DNA of 64,000 nucleotides from Pseudoduganella rivuli (GCF_009674485.1 NZ_WKJJ01000015.1:1-64000); one strand, 5' to 3'; counted from the stretch's first letter, positions 25,445 through 34,409 are shown. Notes: a model not told the origin generated them from the letters alone. Numbers and translations: made by a program.

Positions 25445-26895
25445 CCGGGGAATCTGCAACGCCCCGCCGCCGACCAGTAAGCCGCCGCACCGTGCTGAAA
25501 GCGGGCGGCACCTTGCTGTTGTCCGTGTTTGCGCCGTTGCCCGCGCTGGCCGCGCAAATCCTGGCCGTGCGCGTATGGCCGGCCGAAGACTATACCCGCG
25601 TCACGCTGGAAAACGATTCCGACTTGAAGGCCACCCACCTGATCATCAAGGATCCGGACCGGCTGGTGGTGGACATCGAAGGCTTGCAGCTGACGCCGAC
25701 GCTGAAAAGCCTGGTGGCGAAAATCCAGTCGAACGACCCGTATATCCGGCAGGTGCGCGTGGGCCAGTTCACGCCGAGCGTGGTGCGGCTGGTGTTCGAC
25801 CTGAAAGCGGAAGTCAAACCGCAAGTCTTCACGCTGGCGCCGGCCGGGCAGTACAAGCACCGGCTGATCTTCGACCTGTATCCCGTGCGGGAAGCGGACC
25901 CGATTGCCGCCATGATAGAAAAAGGCGACTGGAGCGACCAGCCGGGCAGCACGCCGGTCCGTCCATCGCAGCCGCCGGCGCCCGTGGCGGCGCCCGGCAC
26001 CGCCGTGCAGGCCGGCCAGGCGGCACAGGCGGCGCAATCGCCGGTGCTGCTGAAACCGGAACCGGCGCCCGGCCTGCCGCCGGTACAAACGCCGGCGCCT
26101 GCGGACACCCCGGCCAAACCCGACGCGCTGGCGCAGCGCCCGGCGCCGACTCCGGACAGGGAGAAGGACAAGCCGATGAAGGTCACGCGCATGATCACCG
26201 TGGCGCTGGACCCGGGCCATGGCGGCGAAGACCCGGGCGCGCTGGGCGCCACCGGATTGCGGGAAAAGGACGTGGTGCTGGCCATCGCCAAGCGCCTGAA
26301 AACACGTCTCGAACAGCACCCGAACATGCGCGTGATGCTGACGCGCGACGGCGATTACTTCGTGCCGCTGGGCACCCGCGTGGAAAAAGCGCGCAAGGTG
26401 CAGGCCGACCTGTTCGTCTCGATCCACGCGGACGCATTCGTGCAATCGTCCGCGCGCGGCTCGTCCGTGTTCGTGCTGTCGGAAAAAGGCGCCAGTTCCA
26501 GCGCGGCGCGCTGGCTGGCCAACAAGGAAAACGAAGCGGACAACATTGGCGGCGTCAACGTGCAGCGGCATGATCCGCAAGTGGCCAGCGTGCTGCTGGA
26601 CTTGTCGACCACCGCGCAAATCACGGACAGCCTGAAGCTGGGCAAGGCCGTGCTGGGGGAAATCGGCGGTATCAACCGCCTGCACAAGGGCTCGGTCGAA
26701 CAAGCCGGCTTTGCCGTGCTGAAGGCGCCCGACATTCCATCGATCCTGATTGAAACCGCGTTCATTTCCAACCCGGAAGAAGAAGCCAAACTGCGCGACC
26801 TCGATTACCAGGACAAACTGGCCGATGCCGTGGTGACCGGCATCCGCCACTACTTCGCGAAAAACCCGCCGCTCGCCAAGAGCCGCATTGCTTAA
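25408..26895 (+). CDS. amiC: N-acetylmuramoyl-L-alanine amidase AmiC
   Basis: Periplasmic zinc amidase that splits septal peptidoglycan during cell separation. A twin-arginine signal (SRRTVLK, 25-31, then a hydrophobic core ending ALAAQ) directs Tat export, as for AmiC. An AMIN septal-targeting domain covers about 52-150, a Pro/Ala-rich linker about 175-255, and Amidase_3 about 262-485 with zinc ligands in LDPGHGGEDPG, LREKDVVL and SIHADAF, and the catalytic Glu region ETAFISNPEEE. Cotranscribed with tsaE. Confidence 0.96.
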   Translation: MPGTPQIRPESLTGESATPRRRPVSRRTVLKAGGTLLLSVFAPLPALAAQILAVRVWPAEDYTRVTLENDSDLKATHLIIKDPDRLVVDIEGLQLTPTLKSLVAKIQSNDPYIRQVRVGQFTPSVVRLVFDLKAEVKPQVFTLAPAGQYKHRLIFDLYPVREADPIAAMIEKGDWSDQPGSTPVRPSQPPAPVAAPGTAVQAGQAAQAAQSPVLLKPEPAPGLPPVQTPAPADTPAKPDALAQRPAPTPDREKDKPMKVTRMITVALDPGHGGEDPGALGATGLREKDVVLAIAKRLKTRLEQHPNMRVMLTRDGDYFVPLGTRVEKARKVQADLFVSIHADAFVQSSARGSSVFVLSEKGASSSAARWLANKENEADNIGGVNVQRHDPQVASVLLDLSTTAQITDSLKLGKAVLGEIGGINRLHKGSVEQAGFAVLKAPDIPSILIETAFISNPEEEAKLRDLDYQDKLADAVVTGIRHYFAKNPPLAKSRIA

Positions 26896-26903
26896 GGAAC
26901 CTA

Positions 26904-27701
26904 ATGATCAGCACGGAAACCGCCGGCAGCCTGCCCGCCATCCGCCTTACCGCGCCGGACGGCGCTTCCGCCCTGGTGGCGCTGTATGGCGCGCATTTGC
27001 TGTCGTGGAAAACCCCGGATGGCCGCGAGCGGCTGTTCATGTCGGAACGCTCGCCGCTGGACGGCAGCGCCGCCATCCGCGGCGGGGTGCCCGTGATCTT
27101 CCCGCAGTTTTCCACCCGCGGCGACGGCCAGCGCCACGGCGTGGCGCGCCTGTCCACGTGGCGGCTGGGCAGCACGGGCGATGAAGGCAACCAGGCGTCG
27201 GCCGAGTTTTTGCTGACGCAGGATGACGTGCCCGCAAAGCTGGCGCAAGGCTGGCCGCACCGCTTTGCGCTGAGCCTGCGCTTCACGCTGGATGGCGATA
27301 CCTTGCGCATGGACTTCCGCGTCGACAACACCAGCGACACCAGCTGGGACTTCGCGTGCGCACTGCACACGTATTACGCGGTCGGGGCATTCAGCAAGAC
27401 GACGCTGCATGGCCTGGCGGCCGGCGCCATCCATTTTGCCGACGCGCTGGACGATATCCATCCCGCCACGCCATCGCTGGAACTGCAGACGGCGAATGCC
27501 CGTCTGCGCCTGGAACAGCAGGGGTTCACGGAGTGGGTGGTGTGGAATCCGGGCGAGAAAGGCGCGGCGGCGATTGCCGATCTGGCGGACCATGAACACA
27601 GCGCCTTCCTGTGCATCGAACCGGCCCGCGTCGACAAGCAGCCGCTGGCGGCCGGTGCGGAGTGGCGCGGGACGCACAGCGTCACGGTATTGCCCGAATA
27701 A
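26904..27701 (+). CDS. D-hexose-6-phosphate mutarotase (YeaD-like)
   Basis: Aldose-1-epimerase superfamily, glucose-6-phosphate 1-epimerase branch: interconverts the alpha and beta anomers of hexose 6-phosphates. Motifs: GAHLLSWKTPDGRERLFMS, RGGVPVIFPQF, RHGVARLSTWRL, CALHTYYAVG, and FTEWVVWNPG with FLCIEPARV. The length of 265 is slightly below the roughly 290 of YeaD. AAGGAA lies four bases before the ATG; it starts eight bases after amiC and is probably read through from it. Confidence 0.9.
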   Translation: MISTETAGSLPAIRLTAPDGASALVALYGAHLLSWKTPDGRERLFMSERSPLDGSAAIRGGVPVIFPQFSTRGDGQRHGVARLSTWRLGSTGDEGNQASAEFLLTQDDVPAKLAQGWPHRFALSLRFTLDGDTLRMDFRVDNTSDTSWDFACALHTYYAVGAFSKTTLHGLAAGAIHFADALDDIHPATPSLELQTANARLRLEQQGFTEWVVWNPGEKGAAAIADLADHEHSAFLCIEPARVDKQPLAAGAEWRGTHSVTVLPE

Positions 27702-27721
27702 GTATCGCGTGGGCCGATCCG

Positions 27722-27852
27722 GCCCACGCCGTTACATCGACTCCTTGATCATGCGGCCCGACGTGGGCTGCTTATTGGCTATGTCGGGACGCAGCCCGGT
27801 CCAGCCCACGCCGTTACATCGACTCTTTGATCATGCGGCCCGACGTGGGCTG
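27722..27852. repeat. Direct repeat duplicating the carbonic anhydrase 3' end
   Basis: Two 49-bp copies, 27722-27770 and 27804-27852, differ at one base and are separated by 33 bases. The second copy is the last twelve codons and the stop of the alpha-carbonic anhydrase gene; the first lies downstream of the stop and would encode the same peptide QPTSGRMIKESM plus stop. A recent local duplication in the short gap between convergent genes. Confidence 0.9.
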
Positions 27853-28896
27853 GATCGGGCGCGAATTCAAGGGATACAGGCGCGAGAACAGCGCCATCTG
27901 CGCCGGCGACGCCTGCACTGGTTCCTTCATCACCAGCCACAGCACGTTTTCCGTGCAGGGCGGCGTCGTCAGGGAACCCATGTAGGTAAAGTAATCGCGC
28001 CGTTGCGGCAATAAATCGTTCGGGTCCAGCACGATCGCGGGAGCCGACACGTCGCCTTTTTCCAGCGGCAGGTTATTCCACACGGTCTGGATGGCCGGCT
28101 GCGGCTTACCCCGCTCCAGTAGCAGCGCCAGCACGGCATAGCGGCCCTCGCCATCCTTGTGCACCAGGTGCACCACCATTTCATAGCCCTTGCCGTTGAT
28201 GCGCTCTTCCGACGGCCGGTGGAAGTGGAATTGCACCAGTTCATAAGCGCGGTTGCCCACCGTGATGAAATTGCCGCCCCCCATCGTTACTTGCACCGTG
28301 TGGCCATTGTCTTGCACGTTGAACGCGGAAGGGTGGTAATCGAACACGATCTGTTCCAGCTCGACTTTCATGCCGTCGCGGATATCGATCGGTGACTGGC
28401 GGTTGCCGGTGCTGCATTTGATCCAGTCCGAATTGATCTTGTGCCAGTTGGCCGGCCCGATCTCGCCCTCATAGCCCCAGTGCGTGCCGTTGGCGCGCGG
28501 CGGCGGCATCAGGGCCAGCGCTTTGGCGCGCGCATCGGCTTCCTTCCTGGCCTTGGCTGCCGCGGCGGCGCGGGCCGCCTGCTGCGCCTTCATGGTAGCA
28601 AGTTTTTCCGCGATACGGGCCTGCAATTCGGCTTCGGCCTGCTCTTCCTTTTCCCGCTCCGTCAACGGGCGCGGCTTGCCGCCCGACTTCTTGTCGCCGG
28701 CTTTGTCTTCCGCCTTGCTGCCGGAACGGGACGAGCCGCCGCCGCCGACCTGCATCGGGCTCATCGGGCGGATACTTTCAATATTGGACTTGAACCTGCT
28801 TACGCTGGGCGACGCATACGCGCTATCGGCGGCGTGTGCCACCGACAGCACGTGCGCGGTACACCAACAGGCAATCAGGACGATCAGGTTACGCAT
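27814..28896 (-). CDS. Alpha-class carbonic anhydrase with charged N-terminal extension
   Basis: Predicted periplasmic enzyme converting CO2 and water to bicarbonate. Signal peptide 1-22. Catalytic domain about 138-355 with HWGYEG, RQSPIDI, zinc ligands His224 and His226 in QFHFHRPSEE, His243 in VVHLVH, and SLTTPPCTENV. The usual SEH is SEE here, keeping the Glu but not the following His. Odd: residues 50-130 form a Gly/Ser stretch then a Lys/Glu/Ala-rich helix, likely coiled coil. At 360 residues it is well over the usual 230-250. Confidence 0.94.
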   Translation of the reverse strand: MRNLIVLIACWCTAHVLSVAHAADSAYASPSVSRFKSNIESIRPMSPMQVGGGGSSRSGSKAEDKAGDKKSGGKPRPLTEREKEEQAEAELQARIAEKLATMKAQQAARAAAAAKARKEADARAKALALMPPPRANGTHWGYEGEIGPANWHKINSDWIKCSTGNRQSPIDIRDGMKVELEQIVFDYHPSAFNVQDNGHTVQVTMGGGNFITVGNRAYELVQFHFHRPSEERINGKGYEMVVHLVHKDGEGRYAVLALLLERGKPQPAIQTVWNNLPLEKGDVSAPAIVLDPNDLLPQRRDYFTYMGSLTTPPCTENVLWLVMKEPVQASPAQMALFSRLYPLNSRPIQPTSGRMIKESM

Positions 28897-28987
28897 GGGA
28901 TTCCGGAGATGAAATGCTTATCCCGGTATACGGTTGCATAGAAGGAAAACTTGAGATGTGCAGGACGAAATACTGCCGGCGAAGCGC

Positions 28988-29013
28988 GGGAGGCGGCGGG
29001 GCGCCGCCCTCCC
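28988..29013 (-). terminator. GC-rich hairpin after the DedA gene
   Basis: GGGAGGCGGC and GCCGCCCTCCC form a long GC stem starting about 12 bases past the DedA stop. There is no T-run, so it may need other factors or serve to protect the 3' end. Confidence 0.5.
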
Positions 29014-29024
29014 GGTGGTCCGGC

Positions 29025-29684
29025 TCAGCGGCCGGCCGCGCGGCGGTTCAGCATGCGGCGGCCCAGCTTCCACAGCGCGCCCAGCGCCAGCGGCCCCAGC
29101 GCCACGGCGACACCGATCATGACGATGGTGGTCAGGTGGTCGCGCACGATCGGCACATTGCCGAACATGTAGCCGGCCACCGTCAGCGACATCACCCACA
29201 GCACGGCGCCCGTGATGTTGAACATCTGGAAACGCGAGAAACTCATGTCCGACACCCCCGCCACGAACGGCGCGAAAGTGCGCACCACGGGGATGAAACG
29301 GGCCAGGATGATGGTTTTGCCGCCGTGTTTCTCGAAGAACATGTGGGTGCGGTTCAGCGCATCCTTGTCGATCCAGCGGTAGTTGTGGGTGAACACGCGT
29401 TGCCCGATGGCTTCGCCTATCCAGTAATTCGTCGTGTTGCCGGTCACGGCCGCCGTCACCAGCAGCGCCATCAGGATCGGCAAATTCATCTGGCCCGTGG
29501 CGCACAGCGCACCCGCAATGAACAGCAGGGTATCGCCAGGGAAGAAGAACAGAACAACCAGGCCTGTTTCCGCGAAGATAATGAAGAACAGCACCAGGTA
29601 AATCAGCGTGCCATATTGCGAGATCAACAAGTCCAGCGTTTTGTCGACATGCACGAGCATGTCCAGTAATTGCACGAAATCCAT
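29025..29684 (-). CDS. DedA family membrane protein
   Basis: Inner-membrane protein of the DedA/SNARE-associated (VTT) family, linked to lipid scrambling/undecaprenyl phosphate recycling and membrane potential. Motifs: FAETGLVVLFFFPGDTLLF, GNTTNYWIG and FFEKHGGKTIILARFIPVVR with the conserved Arg and acidic residues; the reentrant loops and about four to five membrane segments fit. I start at the ATG at 29684 (MDFVQLLD), with AGGAA before it. The exact substrate is not known for this member. Confidence 0.92.
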   Translation of the reverse strand: MDFVQLLDMLVHVDKTLDLLISQYGTLIYLVLFFIIFAETGLVVLFFFPGDTLLFIAGALCATGQMNLPILMALLVTAAVTGNTTNYWIGEAIGQRVFTHNYRWIDKDALNRTHMFFEKHGGKTIILARFIPVVRTFAPFVAGVSDMSFSRFQMFNITGAVLWVMSLTVAGYMFGNVPIVRDHLTTIVMIGVAVALGPLALGALWKLGRRMLNRRAAGR

Positions 29685-29771
29685 AAAATTCCTGAAAGGT
29701 AGCGCCGGAATCATACACCACACTGAGCCGTGATTTACAATCCAGACACATTAAAACCCGGAGACCCCTGC

Positions 29772-30674
29772 ATGCACGCGTACACCCCCGCCTTGCTTGC
29801 CGCGCTCGCGCTGACCAGCGCCGCCGCCCAAGCCGCCACCACCAATAAACTGTCCGCCAGCGATGTCATCAAGGCATCGCAGCCTTCCGAGTGGCGGCCG
29901 CTGGATCCCGGCAATACACTGTACATGGATTTGCCCGCCGGGCGCGTGGTCATCGAACTGGCGCCGGAATTCGCACCGAAGCATGCGGCCAACATCCGCA
30001 CGCTGGTAAAGGAACACTATTTTGACGGCTTGGTAGTCCTGCGCTCGCATGACAACTATGTGGCGCAATGGGGCGATGCGGACGAGAAAAATCCCCGCCC
30101 GCTCGGTTCCGCCCAGGCCAAACTGGCGGCCGAATTCACGGCGCCGATGGCCAACGACAAGCACTTCGTCCGCCTGCCGGACCACGACGGCTACGCGCCG
30201 CAAGTGGGCCATTCCAACGGTTTCCCCGTGGGCCGCGACCCGAAAACCAAAACCACGTGGCTGACGCACTGCTATGGCATGGTCGGCGTGGGCCGCGACA
30301 TGGATGCCGACAGCGGCAGCGGCACGTCGCTGTATGCGGTGACCGGCCACGCGCCGCGCCACCTGGACCGCAACATCACCGTGGTGGGCCGCGTCGTGTC
30401 GGGCATGCCGCTGCTGTCCAGCCTGCCACGGGGCACGGGTCCGCTGGGCTTTTATGAAAAGCCGGAACAAAACGTGCCAATCAAATCCATCCGCCTGGCG
30501 GCCGACGTGCCGGAAGCGGAACGCTCACACCTGGAAGTCATGCGCACGGATTCGGCCAGCTTCAAGGCCGTGGCGGAATCGCAGCGCAACCGGCCCGGTC
30601 CGTGGACCAAGGTCCCGGCCGGCTATATCGAGCTGTGCAATGTGACCATCCCGGTGCGCGAACAGGCGCGCTGA
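29772..30674 (+). CDS. Secreted peptidylprolyl isomerase (cyclophilin type)
   Basis: Cyclophilin-fold cis-trans prolyl isomerase, exported: signal peptide MHAYTPALLAALALTSAAAQ. The core carries TLYMDLPAGRVVIELAPEFAP, YFDGLVVLRSHDNYVAQWG, HCYGMVGVGRD and SLYAVTGHAPRHLDRNITVVG. At 300 residues it is longer than minimal cyclophilins (about 165), with insertions and a C-terminal extension. Several classical active-site residues are changed, so catalysis is likely but not certain. I start at the ATG at 29772, with GGAGA before it. Confidence 0.88.
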   Translation: MHAYTPALLAALALTSAAAQAATTNKLSASDVIKASQPSEWRPLDPGNTLYMDLPAGRVVIELAPEFAPKHAANIRTLVKEHYFDGLVVLRSHDNYVAQWGDADEKNPRPLGSAQAKLAAEFTAPMANDKHFVRLPDHDGYAPQVGHSNGFPVGRDPKTKTTWLTHCYGMVGVGRDMDADSGSGTSLYAVTGHAPRHLDRNITVVGRVVSGMPLLSSLPRGTGPLGFYEKPEQNVPIKSIRLAADVPEAERSHLEVMRTDSASFKAVAESQRNRPGPWTKVPAGYIELCNVTIPVREQAR

Positions 30675-30706
30675 GTGTGGGCTGATTGGGAGCCGGGTGG
30701 CTGGCT

Positions 30707-30712
30707 TATAAT
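30707..30712 (+). promoter_or_regulatory. Perfect -10 box TATAAT next to the mutL start
   Basis: TATAAT ends six bases before the mutL ATG (30719), so transcription would start at or next to the A of the ATG. No Shine-Dalgarno precedes this ATG and no good -35 box is seen (GATTGG at the right distance). A leaderless mutL transcript is possible. Confidence 0.4.
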
Positions 30713-30718
30713 GGCAGA

Positions 30719-32725
30719 ATGAACGCCCCTGCCTCTTCCCCAATCCCTGAGCACGCCACCCCGCGCCCGATCCAGGCGCTGCCCGACCAGCTGATTTCCC
30801 AGATCGCCGCCGGCGAAGTGGTCGAACGGCCATCGGCCGTCGTCAAGGAATTGCTGGAAAATTCACTGGACGCCGGTTCCACGCAAATCACCGTGCGGCT
30901 GGAGGAAGGCGGCGTCAAGCGCATCGCCATCACGGATAACGGCCGCGGCATTCCACCCGACCAGATGCCGCTGGCGCTGGCGCGCCATGCGACGTCGAAA
31001 ATCGCGTCGCTGGACGACCTGGAGCACGTCGGCACGCTGGGCTTCCGGGGCGAAGCGCTGGCCTCCATCGCCTCCGTTGCCTACGTGACCCTGACCACGC
31101 GGACCGCCGATGCGCCGCACGCGTGGGAACTGGTGGGCTCGCACCTGGGCACGGTCACGCCATCGTCCGGCCCCACCGGCACCACGATCGACGTACGCGA
31201 CCTGTATTACAACACGCCCGCACGCCGCAAGTTCCTGAAGTCCGAGCAAACCGAATATGGCCATTGCGCCGAAGTGGTGCGCCGCATCGCGCTGGCCCGC
31301 CCGGATGTCGCCTTCACGCTCACGCACAATGGCCGCACCGTCGAACACTGGAACGTCAGTGAAATTGCCCGCCGCAGCGCACAGATCCTCGGCGACGGCT
31401 TTGCCGGCGCGCGCCTGCCGCTTGATGAAACCGTCGGCCCGCTGCGCATCCGCGGCTTTGTCGGCTTGCCCACCGCCTCGAAAGCCCGCGCCGACGGCCA
31501 GTTCTTTTATGTCAATGGCCGCTTCGTGCGCGACAAGGTGCTGATGCACGCCGTGCGCGCCGCCTATGAAGACGTGCTGCACGGCGACCGCTTCCCGTCG
31601 TACGTGCTGTCGCTCGACATGGACCCGGCGCTGGTGGACGTCAACGTGCACCCGTCGAAAATCGAAGTGCGCTTCCGCGACAGCCGCGCCGTGCACCAGT
31701 GCGTCTTCCACGCCGTACAGCGCGCGCTGGCCGCCACGTCGGCCACGTCGCACGGCAATACGCCGTCGCCGCTGCCGGCGGCCGGCGCCATCGAAGCGTC
31801 CGCGCCCGCCATGCGCCCGCACCAGCAGGCATCGTTTGGCGCCATCCTGAATCCGGACCACCCGGCGACGTTTTCACCGTCGCCGTTCGGCCAGCGCCAG
31901 GACGAGCGGCGCCACGGCAACCTGCCCGGCGTGGCGCAAAACATGGAGCGCTACGGCGCGCTGTTCCGCCATGACGGCGCTGCGGAAGGCGCTGGCGGCA
32001 ACAGCGGCGCCGCTGGCGACAATGCCCCAGGCAACTTCGCCGCATCCGCCCAGGCCGGCCGCAGCGCGTCATATGCGATCCCGGAACCCAAGCCGTTCAT
32101 CGCATCGTCCGCCGCCATGGCGCAGGAAGAATTCCCGCTCGGCTTCGCGCTGGCGCAACTGCACGGTATTTATATCCTCGCGCAAAACAGCAAGGGACTG
32201 GTGCTGGTCGACATGCACGCGGCGCACGAGCGCATCCTGTATGAACAGTTGAAGAACGCGCTCGATGCCCGCGTCGATGGCCAGGACATGCAAGTGCAGC
32301 AATTGCTGATTCCCGTGACCTTCTTTGCCGACGGCGTGGAAGTGGGCACCGTGCACGAACAGCAAGACACCTTGAAAGCGCTGGGTTTCGATATCGCCGC
32401 GCTGTCGCCCACCACCGTGGCCGTGCGCACCGTGCCGGCGCTGCTGAAAAACGCCGACGTGCAAACCTTGGCACGCGACATACTGCGCGACGTGCGCGAA
32501 TATGGCGGCTCGCGCGTGCTGATCGAGCGCCGCAATGAATTACTGGGCACCCTGGCTTGCCACACGGCCGTGCGCGCCAACCGCATCCTGTCCGTGCAGG
32601 AAATGAATGCGCTGCTGCGCCAGATGGAAAGCACCGAGCGGGCCGACCAGTGCAACCATGGCCGTCCGACCTGGGTGCAGGTGGAAATCAGCGCCCTCGA
32701 TAAATTGTTCCTGCGCGGCCAGTGA
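30719..32725 (+). CDS. mutL: DNA mismatch repair protein MutL
   Basis: Links mismatch recognition by MutS to strand removal. N-terminal GHKL ATPase with ENSLDAGST, DNGRGIPPDQ, LGFRGEALASI and PARRKFLKS. A disordered linker covers about 345-465; the C-terminal dimerisation domain is about 470-668. The latter carries DMHAAHERILYE (from residue 498), matching the DQHA(X)2E(X)4E metal site of nicking MutLs except for Met in place of Gln, and CNHGRPTW. This suggests an endonuclease MutL, as in bacteria without MutH. Followed by miaA after 25 bases. Confidence 0.96.
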   Translation: MNAPASSPIPEHATPRPIQALPDQLISQIAAGEVVERPSAVVKELLENSLDAGSTQITVRLEEGGVKRIAITDNGRGIPPDQMPLALARHATSKIASLDDLEHVGTLGFRGEALASIASVAYVTLTTRTADAPHAWELVGSHLGTVTPSSGPTGTTIDVRDLYYNTPARRKFLKSEQTEYGHCAEVVRRIALARPDVAFTLTHNGRTVEHWNVSEIARRSAQILGDGFAGARLPLDETVGPLRIRGFVGLPTASKARADGQFFYVNGRFVRDKVLMHAVRAAYEDVLHGDRFPSYVLSLDMDPALVDVNVHPSKIEVRFRDSRAVHQCVFHAVQRALAATSATSHGNTPSPLPAAGAIEASAPAMRPHQQASFGAILNPDHPATFSPSPFGQRQDERRHGNLPGVAQNMERYGALFRHDGAAEGAGGNSGAAGDNAPGNFAASAQAGRSASYAIPEPKPFIASSAAMAQEEFPLGFALAQLHGIYILAQNSKGLVLVDMHAAHERILYEQLKNALDARVDGQDMQVQQLLIPVTFFADGVEVGTVHEQQDTLKALGFDIAALSPTTVAVRTVPALLKNADVQTLARDILRDVREYGGSRVLIERRNELLGTLACHTAVRANRILSVQEMNALLRQMESTERADQCNHGRPTWVQVEISALDKLFLRGQ

Positions 32726-32750
32726 GTTTCGCCGGTAAGCATTATTTGAT

Positions 32751-33713
32751 ATGACAGAATCACAGCAACGCCCCCTGGCCGTGTCCATCATGGGCCCGAC
32801 CGCGTCCGGCAAGACCGCCGCCGCGCTGGCCATCGCCCGGCGCATCCCGTCTGAAATCATTTCCGTGGATTCCGCGCTGGTCTACCGGGGCATGGACATC
32901 GGCACCGCGAAACCCACGCGCGACGAACTGGCCGCCGCGCCGCACCACCTGATCGATATCCTCGATCCGCTGGATGCCTATTCAGTCGCGCAATTCCGCA
33001 CCGATACGCTGCGCCTGGTCGACGACATCGTGGCGCGCGGCAAGCTGCCGCTGCTGGTGGGTGGCACCATGCTGTATTTCAAGGGCCTGGCCGATGGCCT
33101 GGATGACTTGCCCGCCGCCGATCCCGCCGTGCGCGCCGCGCTCGACGACGAAGCGGCGCGCGACGGCTGGCCCGCCATGCACGCGCGCCTGGCGCAGCTG
33201 GACCCGCCCACGGCGGCGCGCCTGAAACCCAACGATGCGCAGCGCATCCAGCGCGCGCTGGAAATCATCACCCTGTCCGGCCGGCCGATGTCGGCGCTGC
33301 TGGCGCAAAAGGAAAAAACCGCCCTGCCGTTTGACGTGCTGCCGCTGGCGCTGGAACCGTCGGACCGCAGTGTGCTGCACGAGCGCATTGCGGTGCGCTT
33401 CGACAAGATGCTGGCCGACAGCCCGGACGGCAACCTGATCACGGAAGTGGAATCGCTGCGCAAACGGGGCGACCTGCACCTGGGTTTGCCGTCGATCCGC
33501 TGCGTCGGCTACCGCCAGGCGTGGGAATACCTGGATGGCACGATCGATTACGCCACCATGCGTGAGACCGGCATCATCGCCACGCGCCAGCTGTGCAAGC
33601 GGCAACTGACGTGGCTGCGGTCGATGCCGGAACGGCAAGTCATCGATTGCCTGCGGCCCGATGCGCTGGACCGCGTGCTGGAAGCGATCCGCCGGACCGG
33701 CCGGATCGCGTAA
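32751..33713 (+). CDS. miaA: tRNA dimethylallyltransferase MiaA
   Basis: Adds a dimethylallyl group to N6 of A37 in tRNAs reading UNN codons. P-loop GPTASGKTAAALAI at about 12-25, SVDSALVYRGMDIGTAKP, HHLIDILDP, VGGTMLYFKGL, and the tRNA-contact region RCVGYRQAWEYLDG, TRQLCKRQLTWLR. 320 residues, normal. The mutL-miaA order is common in proteobacteria; the frequent next gene hfq is absent here. Confidence 0.97.
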   Translation: MTESQQRPLAVSIMGPTASGKTAAALAIARRIPSEIISVDSALVYRGMDIGTAKPTRDELAAAPHHLIDILDPLDAYSVAQFRTDTLRLVDDIVARGKLPLLVGGTMLYFKGLADGLDDLPAADPAVRAALDDEAARDGWPAMHARLAQLDPPTAARLKPNDAQRIQRALEIITLSGRPMSALLAQKEKTALPFDVLPLALEPSDRSVLHERIAVRFDKMLADSPDGNLITEVESLRKRGDLHLGLPSIRCVGYRQAWEYLDGTIDYATMRETGIIATRQLCKRQLTWLRSMPERQVIDCLRPDALDRVLEAIRRTGRIA

Positions 33714-33742
33714 CGCTTATTGCTGCTGGACTGCGGCCGCAC

Positions 33743-34141
33743 CTAGCCGGCCGCATCCATCCACATGATTTCCCAGATGTGCCCGTCGAGGTCCTGGTAG
33801 GCGCGGCCATACATGAAACCGTAGTCCTGCGCCGGGCGCGGCTCGGTCCCGCCCGCTTCCAGCGCCTTGTTGACCAGCGTATCGACCGCGTCACGGCTTT
33901 CCTGCGACAGGCAGATCAGCACTTCCGTCTGCTTCTTCGCATCGGCGATCTCCGTGGTGGGAATGAAACTCTTGAACTTGTCGTGCGTCAGCAGCATCGC
34001 GTAAATCGTGTCCGAGATGATCATGCACGTGGCAGTCTCGTCGGTGAATTGCGGGTTGAACGTGTAACCCAGCCTGGTGAAAAAAGCGATGGATTGCTGC
34101 AAGTCGCGGACTGGCAGGTTGACGAAGATATTGGTGGCCAT
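33743..34141 (-). CDS. VOC family (glyoxalase-like) protein
   Basis: Vicinal-oxygen-chelate fold protein of 132 residues: MATNIFVNLPVRDLQQSIAFF, FTRLGYTFNPQF, and the C-terminal GFMYGRAYQDLDGHIWEIMWMD with a candidate metal-binding Glu. It resembles the lactoylglutathione-lyase-like PhnB/YaeR group but the reaction is unknown. I start at the ATG at 34141; the longer frame adds an unlikely Cys/His-rich leader. AGGAGA lies upstream. Confidence 0.88.
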   Translation of the reverse strand: MATNIFVNLPVRDLQQSIAFFTRLGYTFNPQFTDETATCMIISDTIYAMLLTHDKFKSFIPTTEIADAKKQTEVLICLSQESRDAVDTLVNKALEAGGTEPRPAQDYGFMYGRAYQDLDGHIWEIMWMDAAG

Positions 34142-34231
34142 GCGTAAGTCTCCTGTTATGTAAATGACACGAGGAGCGCCAGCATAGCAAACCCGGCCAA
34201 AGCGTGCAGCCATAAAAAAGTGCGGACTGCC

Positions 34232-34261
34232 TTGACAGTGCGCAGCATGAGCCGCGATAAT
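34232..34261 (+). promoter_or_regulatory. Promoter of the first tRNA-Met gene
   Basis: TTGACA (34232-34237) and GATAAT (34256-34261) are 18 bases apart, giving a start site about 6 bases before the tRNA. A near-consensus sigma-70 promoter. Confidence 0.8.
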
Positions 34262-34273
34262 GCTGGCCGTCTT

Positions 34274-34350
34274 GGTGATATAGCTCAGTTGGTTAGAGCA
34301 TCGCATTCATAATGCGAGGGTCGCTGGTTCAAGTCCAGCTATCACCACCA
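34274..34350 (+). tRNA. tRNA-Met (CAT), first copy
   Basis: A 77-base cloverleaf: acceptor GGTGATA/TATCACC, D-loop AGCTCAGTTGGTTAGAGC, anticodon stem TCGCA/TGCGA around loop TTCATAA (anticodon CAT), T-arm GCTGGTTCAAGTCCAGC, and an encoded CCA end. The 1:72 pair is G-C, so it is not an initiator. An Ile2 tRNA (CAT converted by TilS) is the alternative; the lack of C4-G69/C5-G68 pairs favours elongator Met. Confidence 0.92.
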
Positions 34351-34370
34351 ACGAACTCATAGCCCCGCTG

Positions 34371-34399
34371 TTGACAGGCTTCGCAAGAGGCGTCATAAT
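34371..34399 (+). promoter_or_regulatory. Promoter of the second tRNA-Met gene
   Basis: TTGACA (34371-34376) and CATAAT (34394-34399) with a 17-base spacer, about 10 bases before the second tRNA. Each tRNA copy thus has its own promoter. Confidence 0.8.
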
Positions 34400-34409
34400 G
34401 CATGGCTCT

